Below, in pieces: positions 5,616 through 12,502 of a DNA stretch of 23,413 nt; position 1 is the stretch's first letter, and each line of letters begins with the position of its first letter. A program made the translations under genes and the position numbers. This stretch comes from a virus. The stretch spans positions 1-23,413 of IMG/VR virus record IMGVR_UViG_3300006921_000165; one strand, given 5' to 3'. The notes under the pieces are model-generated. The model was not told the DNA's origin. It saw nothing but the letters and a program-made list of their open reading frames with translations, and made no database searches.

Positions 5616-6331
5616 TGCTTGTAGTTAAAGACATCAGGAAATTATTCCGAGATGAATATAAACTAAACAAGACAAGAAACGGTACAGTAGAACTGCAAGG
5701 CGTATCATTTAAAGCAGATGAAGATTACATATATGGTACACCAAATAAAGAATATATACAAGCTGAGATCGCATGGTACTTATCACAAGATAGAAAAGTC
5801 GATAGACTGTTCGAGTTGTATGGTAAACCTGTAAAAATATGGAACGATGTCAAGGACATAAACAACGAAGTTAACTCTAATTACGGCTGGTGTATATTCA
5901 GTGGAGAACGTCATAAACAGTTTCACAAAGCATATAGAGCTTTACTAAAAGATCCATACACTAGACAAAGTGTTATGATATATACTACACCTGAGATGCA
6001 TGATATAGCAGGTAAAGACTTCACATGTACTAACGCACAACAGTTCTTTATTAAAGATAACAAGCTGCATAGTGTAGTACAAATGAGATCACAAGATGCT
6101 GTATTCGGCTATAATAACGACATAGCATGGTTTAAGCACGTACTGTTCTCAATGCATTTAAAGTTAACAAGTAAGTGTATACTAGAATATCCTGAGCTAT
6201 CAACGCCTATGAAAAACTTAAAGATAGGTGATGTGACTATGCAGATAGGTTCACTACATGTATATGAAAGACACTTTAATTATATAGAAAAAGATAACAA
6301 ACAATTAGCATTAGATTTAGGAGAATTATAA
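5615..6331 (+). CDS. Thymidylate synthase-fold dCMP hydroxymethylase-like enzyme
   Basis: This 238-aa enzyme has the thymidylate synthase fold. The motifs align with E. coli ThyA in order: phosphate-binding Arg21 (RNGT), catalytic Glu51 (AEIAWYL), catalytic Cys138 (FTCTN), Arg158-Ser159 and Asp161 (MRSQD), and His215/Tyr217 (LHVYERH). The key position equal to Asn177 of ThyA is Asp169 (GYNNDIA). In T4 dCMP hydroxymethylase this Asn is also Asp, which selects cytosine over uracil nucleotides. The likely reaction is therefore dCMP plus methylene-tetrahydrofolate to 5-hydroxymethyl-dCMP, or a dCMP methylase. The length is close to T4 gp42 (246 aa). It overlaps both neighbours by one base. An ordinary thymidylate synthase is the alternative, but less likely. 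Confidence 0.75.
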   Translation: MLVVKDIRKLFRDEYKLNKTRNGTVELQGVSFKADEDYIYGTPNKEYIQAEIAWYLSQDRKVDRLFELYGKPVKIWNDVKDINNEVNSNYGWCIFSGERHKQFHKAYRALLKDPYTRQSVMIYTTPEMHDIAGKDFTCTNAQQFFIKDNKLHSVVQMRSQDAVFGYNNDIAWFKHVLFSMHLKLTSKCILEYPELSTPMKNLKIGDVTMQIGSLHVYERHFNYIEKDNKQLALDLGEL

Positions 6332-6783
6332 TGCCTTACGTAATATACCCTGAAGACCAATGGCATAATACCATAGACTCGTTTCACGATAAGTTTGGTG
6401 TGCATGACTGGATTAACAATAAACTAACTGATAAAGACTATGATACTCTTAAAAAGTTCATGGACTTTAGATTAAACTTTTTGAAAGAAGAATTAAATGA
6501 AACAGAAAAAGCAATTACAGAAGGCGATGCTAAAGAAATCGTTGATGGTCTTATTGATCTATGTGTTATCGCCATTGGAACGTTGGATGCATTCGGCTGC
6601 GACGCCCATGGTGCTTGGTCTACCGTTATGGAAGCGAACATGGAGAAAGAAGTTGGTGTTAAACCTTCGAGGCCCAATCCTCTCGGTCTACCTGATCTTA
6701 TTAAACCTGAAGGTTGGAACGGACCTGACCATACGCACACTACAGGAATACTAGAAGAAGTTTATAGAAAGGAATCAACATGA
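6331..6783 (+). CDS. MazG-like / all-alpha NTP pyrophosphohydrolase
   Basis: This 150-aa protein has the metal-binding signature of the all-alpha NTP pyrophosphatase superfamily: Glu53, Glu54 and Glu57 (FLKEELNE), followed by Glu69, Asp72 and Asp76 (EIVDGLID). Such enzymes cut dNTPs to dNMP and pyrophosphate. Placed right after a dCMP hydroxymethylase-like gene, it is a candidate for removing unmodified dCTP, as T4 gp56 does, but its substrate cannot be read from the sequence. The C-terminal part (residues 105-150), rich in Pro and Gly, is typical of phage members. The stop overlaps the next start (ATGA). Confidence 0.75.
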   Translation: MPYVIYPEDQWHNTIDSFHDKFGVHDWINNKLTDKDYDTLKKFMDFRLNFLKEELNETEKAITEGDAKEIVDGLIDLCVIAIGTLDAFGCDAHGAWSTVMEANMEKEVGVKPSRPNPLGLPDLIKPEGWNGPDHTHTTGILEEVYRKEST

Positions 6784-7316
6784 CAAGACATGCAATGGAC
6801 CAAGTTAAAGGCATTGGTAACTGGATAACAATACCTGTACTACAGGAATTTATAGATCAACGTGATGCTCGTGCTGAGAAGTATAATCCTCGTGGTAGAA
6901 CACTAGATAAATTAAAGATGGATATTGAATGTGAAATCTTTGAATGGTGGATGATACATGAAGGTAAATGGGATGACTCAGATCGATGGGAAATCGATGG
7001 TGTATGTCCTGTATATGGTAATGTAGATGTAAAGTTTGTAAAGAAATGGTACAACTTAACATGTCAGAAACTTATATACTTACTAAGACAACGTGATATT
7101 ACAGAACATTTCTTATTCTGTGAATGGAAATATAGACCTAGTCATAATGGTGAAGATCGTTTGTTAGTTGACGGTGACACAGTTCAAGTCAGCATCTTAG
7201 GGGCCTTAGAGTACTGGGATTTAATAAACAACTTGAAAACTTCTAAATACAATGGATTTTATGCTGATGTCAAAACTTTACTTAAAATGGATGAGGCTGA
7301 ATCAAATGACGATTGA
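6780..7316 (+). CDS. Protein of unknown function in nucleotide operon
   Basis: This 178-aa protein is rich in tryptophan and tyrosine. The first 90 residues include RDARAEKYNPRGRTLDKLK and a Trp-rich stretch (EIFEWWMIHEGKWDD). The C-terminal half looks helical. It overlaps the pyrophosphohydrolase gene by four bases and, at its end, the zinc-ribbon gene by 11 bases. It should be co-expressed with them and may serve nucleotide metabolism. No catalytic motif was recognised. Confidence 0.7.
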   Translation: MTRHAMDQVKGIGNWITIPVLQEFIDQRDARAEKYNPRGRTLDKLKMDIECEIFEWWMIHEGKWDDSDRWEIDGVCPVYGNVDVKFVKKWYNLTCQKLIYLLRQRDITEHFLFCEWKYRPSHNGEDRLLVDGDTVQVSILGALEYWDLINNLKTSKYNGFYADVKTLLKMDEAESNDD

Positions 7317-7464
7317 TGATACAGACTTTTTAACAGGTAAACCTTACGATACTTATACGTGTGAAGTATGTAATAAAGAAATTTCTCGCATATCAATAGA
7401 TAAATCAGGAGATACATGTCCAATGTGTGAGAATAGAAAGGAACAAGATGAGACTAACGTTTGA
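7306..7464 (+). CDS. 52-aa zinc-ribbon protein
   Basis: I place the start at the ATG at 7306, which has GGATGAGG nine bases ahead; a longer in-frame form from 7252 lies inside the previous gene and lacks a ribosome site. The product has two CxxC knuckles, CEVC and CPMC, 18 residues apart, typical of a zinc ribbon that binds one zinc ion. It could be a nucleic-acid or protein adaptor. The gene overlaps the start of the DNA polymerase by 17 bases, so it may couple the two. Confidence 0.6.
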   Translation: MTIDDTDFLTGKPYDTYTCEVCNKEISRISIDKSGDTCPMCENRKEQDETNV

Positions 7465-9277
7465 CATAGAAACAGACGGACTAGACGCAACTAAGATATG
7501 GTGTCTAGTAATAGAAAATATAGATACCGGTATGATAATGAAATATACCGATGAAAATAGCAGCTATCATGGAAGTATTAATGATGGCTTACAATTATTA
7601 AAGAATGCAGATATGCTTGTAGCACATAACGGTATAGGCTTTGATGCTCTTGTTATACTTAAACTATATAATATAGATTTGTATGATAAAAAGTTCTTTG
7701 ATACATGGCTTGCTTCATTAGTACTTGACTATCGTAGACCTCACAAGCATGGACTTGCAGGATGGGGTGAACATCTAGGCTATCGTAAACTAAACTTTGA
7801 TACATGGCATGAGTTCTCAGATGAGATGATGACATATTGTGTACGAGATGTTAAACTTAATACTGTTATATTTAAGAAGCTAGCAACAGAACTCAATGAG
7901 CTTGCTGCAAAACAACCTAATATAAGCAACGGCTTACGGGCAGAAATGGAAGCAGCTAAGTTTGATGCTTACTGTAGACACTATGGCTGGCAGTTTGATG
8001 TTGATGCAGGTGTAAAGCTTTCTGAGAAATTAGTATTACAGATGAGCGAGATAGAAAAAGTTATAGAACCTAACTTACCCGATGTAATAAGATACAAAGA
8101 TAAAGTAGCTAAGACTCCTAAGTTTACTAAGAAAGGAGACTACACTGCAACTACAGCTCGTATGCTTAGTGAATATCTAAATAGAACTGTTAAACCTGGA
8201 GATACACATTTGTTTCCAGCGGGTAAAGAGTTCCAACGTAAGACTGTAACTAAAGCTACACTAGGTAATATGGAACAGGTAAAAGAATACTTGTACTCTA
8301 TTGGCTGGGAACCTGATGACTGGAAAGTAGTTAAGACTGCTTATGGTTGGCAAAAGACTACGCCTAAACTTACATCAACTTCGCTTGCTAAAGTAGGCGA
8401 GCATGGTGTATTGATAGATAAGTGGACAACCTTGCGATCTCGTAAAGGTGTAGTTGAAGGTTGGTTCCGTGAGCTAAAAGATAACAGACTACATGGTAGA
8501 CTGTGGGTTGTAGGTACACCGACATTCCGCTGCCGTCATGAAGTTATTGCTAATCTACCTGCTGTAACAGCTCCGCTAGGTAGAGAGTTACGTGAATTAC
8601 TAGTAGCAGAACCAGGTCGTAAGATTGTAGGTGCTGATTCTAGTGGTAACCAATTCAGATCACTAGCTCACTATGTTAATTCACCTGATCTTACAAATCA
8701 AATATTATCTGGTGATATACATCAATACAATGCGGATGTTATAGGTACAGATAGACGTACAGCTAAGACGTGGATCTATGCATATCTATTCGGTGCAGGT
8801 GCAGCTAAGTTAGGTCAAGTACTATCAGGTAAGAAATCACCTAAGGTTGGCAGTGAATCAATGGAAAGATACGGCGATGCTATTCCTGGATTAAAGGTTC
8901 TACGTGAAAAGATAGAATCTATATGGAAAATAACTTCAAGCCAAGGTAATGTAGAAGGTTACATACCAGGTCTTGACGGTCGTAAAGTATATACTCCTCA
9001 ACCTTATCAAGCACTTAATTATTTACTTCAATGCTGTGAAGCTGTGACAACTAAGTCTGCTGTAGCTTATCAGATGAAGAAAATTAAATGCGAAGGTCTT
9101 GATGCAGAACCTAGGTTATACTATCATGACGAGGTTGCATGGTCTGTAGCAGATAAAGATGCAGACAGAGTTCTTGAAATATTAATCGAATCATTTGCTG
9201 AAGGTCCAAAGAAAGTTGGTGTTAATATAATGGCAGGTGAAGGTTCAATCGGTAACAATTATGCAGAGGTACATTAA
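7448..9277 (+). CDS. T7-like family A DNA polymerase
   Basis: This is the replicative DNA polymerase. I use the ATG at 7448 (AAAGGA six bases ahead), giving 609 aa; an earlier in-frame ATG at 7427 lacks such a site. The 3'-5' exonuclease domain shows Asp6/Glu8 (DIE), HNGIGFD (Asp66) and Tyr130/Asp134. Polymerase motif A is DSSGNQFR (Asp397). The O-helix is RRTAKTWIY (Arg436, Lys440, Tyr444), and motif C is HDE (Asp561). Tyr444 matches the T7 Tyr526 position. Motif A has Gln402 where T7 and Klenow have Glu. The protein is about 95 residues shorter than T7 gp5, and the thumb region (about 225-340) seems to lack most of the thioredoxin-binding insertion. Confidence 0.93.
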   Translation: MRLTFDIETDGLDATKIWCLVIENIDTGMIMKYTDENSSYHGSINDGLQLLKNADMLVAHNGIGFDALVILKLYNIDLYDKKFFDTWLASLVLDYRRPHKHGLAGWGEHLGYRKLNFDTWHEFSDEMMTYCVRDVKLNTVIFKKLATELNELAAKQPNISNGLRAEMEAAKFDAYCRHYGWQFDVDAGVKLSEKLVLQMSEIEKVIEPNLPDVIRYKDKVAKTPKFTKKGDYTATTARMLSEYLNRTVKPGDTHLFPAGKEFQRKTVTKATLGNMEQVKEYLYSIGWEPDDWKVVKTAYGWQKTTPKLTSTSLAKVGEHGVLIDKWTTLRSRKGVVEGWFRELKDNRLHGRLWVVGTPTFRCRHEVIANLPAVTAPLGRELRELLVAEPGRKIVGADSSGNQFRSLAHYVNSPDLTNQILSGDIHQYNADVIGTDRRTAKTWIYAYLFGAGAAKLGQVLSGKKSPKVGSESMERYGDAIPGLKVLREKIESIWKITSSQGNVEGYIPGLDGRKVYTPQPYQALNYLLQCCEAVTTKSAVAYQMKKIKCEGLDAEPRLYYHDEVAWSVADKDADRVLEILIESFAEGPKKVGVNIMAGEGSIGNNYAEVH

Positions 9278-10075
9278 ATGACTACTATAAATATGCTTGT
9301 AGATACTGACTCTATCTTCTTTAAGGTAGCGTACGGATCTGATAGTGAAGCAGATTTGCGTGTACACTATGATAGATTCTGTCGTAAGATGGAACTTAAT
9401 GTAAAGGATAAACTAGCAAATCCGTTTGACGAAGAAGAACAGTTCAATATATTATATGCTGTTAAAGGTAGTAAGAATTTTCGTAAAGATTTATACAAAC
9501 CTTACAAATCTAATAGACCTGAGCTTGATAAAGATATAAGAAAGAAACTTAATTTCTTATTTAACTATGCTAAATCTAAAGGTGCTATATCAGCTGACGG
9601 TATGGAAGCAGATGATCTTGTAGCTATCTGGGCTTATGAAGCTAGAGAAAGCGACGATCAATATGTTATATGTGGTATAGATAAAGACTTACTGCAAATT
9701 CCAGGTAATCATTACAACTATAACAAAGATACATGGCAGTTCGTTGATGACGATCAGGCTTATAAGTCATTGATGTTGCAGTGTTTAACCGGTGACAACA
9801 CAGATAATATACCAGGTCTTAAAGGTATAGGTCCTAAGAAAGCTGAGAAAATACTAGCTGGAGTTCCATCTAAAAGACAGTGGAATATCGTAAAGAAAAC
9901 CTGGCGTGAGCATAAAGCTTCGCTTAAACAACTTGAAATAAGTTATAAGCTACTACGTATGCTAACAACATGGAAGGATTATGAAGATATTAGAACACAC
10001 CTTTATGGTGAAGCCGTTGTCAGCGAACAACATGACGTACCGCAACAAAGCGATAAAGCAGAGGCAGTACATTGA
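9278..10075 (+). CDS. 5'-3' exonuclease (T7 gp6 / FEN-like)
   Basis: This 265-aa nuclease removes RNA primers and degrades DNA from 5' ends, likely supplying nucleotides and recombination substrates. Metal-binding acids appear in the expected order: Asp9 and Asp11 (DTD), Asp112-Asp113 (EADDL), Asp135 and Asp137 (GIDKDLL), and Asp173 and Asp176 (GDNTDN). They are followed by a helix-hairpin-helix, IPGLKGIGPKKAEKIL (178-193). The start follows the polymerase stop without a gap, with GAGGTAC as ribosome site. The last 95 bases overlap the RusA-like gene. Confidence 0.9.
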   Translation: MTTINMLVDTDSIFFKVAYGSDSEADLRVHYDRFCRKMELNVKDKLANPFDEEEQFNILYAVKGSKNFRKDLYKPYKSNRPELDKDIRKKLNFLFNYAKSKGAISADGMEADDLVAIWAYEARESDDQYVICGIDKDLLQIPGNHYNYNKDTWQFVDDDQAYKSLMLQCLTGDNTDNIPGLKGIGPKKAEKILAGVPSKRQWNIVKKTWREHKASLKQLEISYKLLRMLTTWKDYEDIRTHLYGEAVVSEQHDVPQQSDKAEAVH

Positions 10076-10409
10076 CTATCAAAACGAACTACGTGATGAA
10101 ATCCGAGGGGTTGAATGGCCCTTCGGTTCAGATCAAGTAGAATTCTATATTGTAGCAGGCTTCTCTAATAGAGCAGCCGATCTTGATAACGTAATTAAAC
10201 CACTCTTTGATACATACCAAGGTATATTCGAAGAGTTTAATGACAATAAGGTATATCATGCAGAATTACATAAAACAATCGTGCCGAAAGGACGAGAGTA
10301 TATTTACGTCAGAGTTAGACGAGTACACAAAAGCAAAGTTAAAGAAGGAGCAACGTATGCAGAAGAAGCTGCAAAGCTCTATGAAAAGAAGGAAGATACG
10401 ACAAGCTAA
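9981..10409 (+). CDS. RusA-like Holliday junction resolvase
   Basis: This 142-aa protein probably cleaves four-way DNA junctions. The RusA signature is present: Asp67, Asp69 and Asn70 (DLDN), Lys73, and Asp88 (FNDNK). The spacing Asp67-Asp69-Asp88 and Asp69-Lys73 equals that of Asp70, Asp72, Asp91 and Lys76 in E. coli RusA. The N-terminal PLSANNMTY is also typical. T7 uses an unrelated endonuclease (gp3) for this job, so this is a functional replacement. The start is fixed by GGAAGG five bases ahead and lies 95 bases inside the exonuclease gene in another frame, an unusually long overlap. Confidence 0.82.
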   Translation: MKILEHTFMVKPLSANNMTYRNKAIKQRQYIDYQNELRDEIRGVEWPFGSDQVEFYIVAGFSNRAADLDNVIKPLFDTYQGIFEEFNDNKVYHAELHKTIVPKGREYIYVRVRRVHKSKVKEGATYAEEAAKLYEKKEDTTS

Positions 10410-10428
10410 AGAAAGGTTATGGAAATGA
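10357..10428 (+). CDS. Possible 23-aa basic peptide
   Basis: A short frame, MQKKLQSSMKRRKIRQ followed by AKERLWK, lies within the end of the RusA-like gene in another frame and overlaps the start of the primase gene. A strong ribosome site, AAGAAGGAG, lies six bases ahead. Ten of 23 residues are Lys or Arg, so nucleic-acid binding is conceivable. It may instead be a device that couples translation into the primase gene, or a chance ORF. Confidence 0.25.
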   Translation: MQKKLQSSMKRRKIRQAKERLWK

Positions 10429-12053
10429 CTAGATACATACAAACAGAGTGTCCTAAATGTGATTCGTCAGATGCATTTACTATCTACGATGATGGTGCAC
10501 ACTGTTTCTCATGCAATTATTCTACAAAGAAAGTGATGAATAACATGGAACAATTAGAAGAAATTACTACAGAATTTACAGCTAAGCAAGATATCATGCA
10601 AGAAATTAGTGAGCTTAACAGCTTTGCTATTACAAGTCGTGGTATATCTAAGCAAGTTGTAGACTATTTCGGTATAAAAATGGCAGTAAATCCTGATGGA
10701 TCAGGTGGATCTCATTTCTATCCGTATACTAGAGATAATAAAGTAGTAGCTTACAAAGAACGTAGGCTACCTAAAGATTTCCTTACACACGGAGATTACA
10801 AAAAGATAGAGTTGTTCGGTCAAAACGCTGCAACAAGTGGTAAAATAGTTGTTGTTACTGAAGGAGAACTCGATGCTTGCGCAGTTGCTCAGGCATTTAT
10901 GGATAAATATAACAAAGTATTTCCAGTTGTTTCAATACCAAGCGCTACAGGTACTAAACATTTACTTGATAATCGCTCTTGGCTGAGACGATTTGAATCA
11001 GTGGTGCTACTATTTGACTCAGATGATGCAGGAAAAGAAGCAGTTGAGCGTGCAGCTAAGATAATAGGTGCAGGTAAAGTTAAAGTAGGAGACTTACAAG
11101 GCTGTAAAGATCCATGCGAATTACTTATGAAGAACGGTTCGCATAGTATACTACAAGCAATATGGAATGCACAGACGTGGTCTCCATCAGGTATAGTAGT
11201 AGGTGAACCTATATGGCGAGAGTTTAAGAACAGACAAACAACTATATCTGTTCCGTATCCTTCTTGTTTGCAAGGATTAAACGATAAACTACAAGGAATC
11301 AGACACGGTGAAATTACTTTATTTACTTCCGGTACTGGCAGCGGTAAGTCTACTGTCATTAAAGAGATCGCTCTTGATTTACTTGATAAGACTGATAGTA
11401 AAGTCGGACTTATATCTCTCGAAGAAAGTATTGGCGACACTGCAGAAAAGTTTATTGCCATGTCTCTTGAGCGATCTACAATGGATATCAAGAATATTAA
11501 GGATGAGCAATTACGAGAAGGATTTGATGACGTATTCAAAGACGAACGACTTGTTCTTCTTGACCATCAAGGATCTTGTTCAGATGCTTCGCTCTTGGAT
11601 AAGATCGAGTATATGGCTCTCATGGGTTGTAAGTATCTTGTACTTGACCATATTACCATTGCAGTATCTGAAGGTTCTGAAGGACGTAGTGGTAACGAAG
11701 CGATAGATAAATTGATGAGTGATCTACTTAAGATCGTAAAGAAACATAACATATGGCTAGGTCTTATATCACACTTAAGAAAAGCTCAAGGTGATAAACA
11801 ATCATTCGAAGAAGGTAACCTAGCTTCTATCGATGACATCAAAGGCAGTGGCTCTATTAAACAAATATCATTTGATATTATTGCATTTGCTAGAAACTTA
11901 ATAGCAGAAGATGATATTAAAAGAAATACAATAGAGTTTACAGTACTTAAGTCTAGATTCACAGGTAATACAGGTAAAGCTGGTCGTGCTACATACGATG
12001 TAAATACAGGTAGACTTAGCTCGATACCAGATGAGAGGTTCGTAGCTGTATAA
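10419..12053 (+). CDS. T7 gp4-like primase-helicase
   Basis: This 544-aa bifunctional enzyme of the replication fork starts with a zinc-binding primase domain (Cys11, Cys14, Cys29, Cys32). The TOPRIM domain has TEGELDA (Glu148) and FDSDDAG (Asp200, Asp202). The hexameric helicase domain has Walker A SGTGSGKST (304-312), Walker B YLVLD (Asp410), His452 and a terminal RFTG (513-516). It is close to T7 gp4 (566 aa) in length and order. Unlike T7 gp4, the C-terminus (DERFVAV) lacks the acidic tail that contacts the polymerase. The start used has AAAGG ahead; an ATG two codons later is also possible. Confidence 0.93.
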   Translation: MEMTRYIQTECPKCDSSDAFTIYDDGAHCFSCNYSTKKVMNNMEQLEEITTEFTAKQDIMQEISELNSFAITSRGISKQVVDYFGIKMAVNPDGSGGSHFYPYTRDNKVVAYKERRLPKDFLTHGDYKKIELFGQNAATSGKIVVVTEGELDACAVAQAFMDKYNKVFPVVSIPSATGTKHLLDNRSWLRRFESVVLLFDSDDAGKEAVERAAKIIGAGKVKVGDLQGCKDPCELLMKNGSHSILQAIWNAQTWSPSGIVVGEPIWREFKNRQTTISVPYPSCLQGLNDKLQGIRHGEITLFTSGTGSGKSTVIKEIALDLLDKTDSKVGLISLEESIGDTAEKFIAMSLERSTMDIKNIKDEQLREGFDDVFKDERLVLLDHQGSCSDASLLDKIEYMALMGCKYLVLDHITIAVSEGSEGRSGNEAIDKLMSDLLKIVKKHNIWLGLISHLRKAQGDKQSFEEGNLASIDDIKGSGSIKQISFDIIAFARNLIAEDDIKRNTIEFTVLKSRFTGNTGKAGRATYDVNTGRLSSIPDERFVAV

Positions 12054-12502
12054 TGCCTGATATAAATAAACTAGATAAATTATTCATGGATATTACTAAT
12101 AGAATAGCTAATATGTCTCATGATAATGGTACAAAAGTAGGTGCTATCATTGTTAAAGATGGTAACATACTTAGTATGGGTTATAATGGCATGCCTTCGG
12201 GCATGTCTAATAACTGTAAAGATGAACATGGTGTAACCAATAAAGAGGTTATACACGCAGAGGCTAATGCCATATGCAAACTAGCGCAGAGTACAAGCTC
12301 GTCTAAAGGTGCAACACTATACTGCACGTACTCACCTTGTATTGAATGTGCTAAACTAATACTACAAAGTGGTATTGAGAGAGTAATATATGCTAATGAT
12401 TATCGTGATGTTAATGGCAGACTATTACTAGACGATCAAATTAAAATAGGTAAGGTACAATATGCAGGATCAACTTCACTATATACAGGAGAAGATACGT
12501 AA
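12053..12502 (+). CDS. dCMP deaminase
   Basis: This 149-aa cytidine-deaminase-fold enzyme has the zinc site HAE (His68, Glu70) and PCIEC (Cys96, Cys99). It converts dCMP to dUMP, feeding dTTP synthesis. The substrate would be shared with the dCMP hydroxymethylase-like enzyme at 5615, so the two compete for dCMP. T4 also carries both enzymes. The start overlaps the primase stop by one base. The last 41 bases overlap the RNA polymerase gene. Confidence 0.88.
   Translation: MPDINKLDKLFMDITNRIANMSHDNGTKVGAIIVKDGNILSMGYNGMPSGMSNNCKDEHGVTNKEVIHAEANAICKLAQSTSSSKGATLYCTYSPCIECAKLILQSGIERVIYANDYRDVNGRLLLDDQIKIGKVQYAGSTSLYTGEDT

Noticed and set aside
6438-6754. Two frames (minus 100 aa, plus 85 aa) inside the pyrophosphohydrolase gene
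   Set aside because: Both are fully contained in a gene with clear catalytic residues, and neither has a plausible start signal.
10889-11539. A 216-aa open frame on the minus strand
   Set aside because: It lies wholly within the primase-helicase gene, has a Ser/Ile-rich composition typical of an antisense shadow and no known motif.
11308-11706. A 132-aa + strand frame inside the primase-helicase
   Set aside because: It is a leucine- and serine-rich shadow of the helicase domain in another frame, without a ribosome site.
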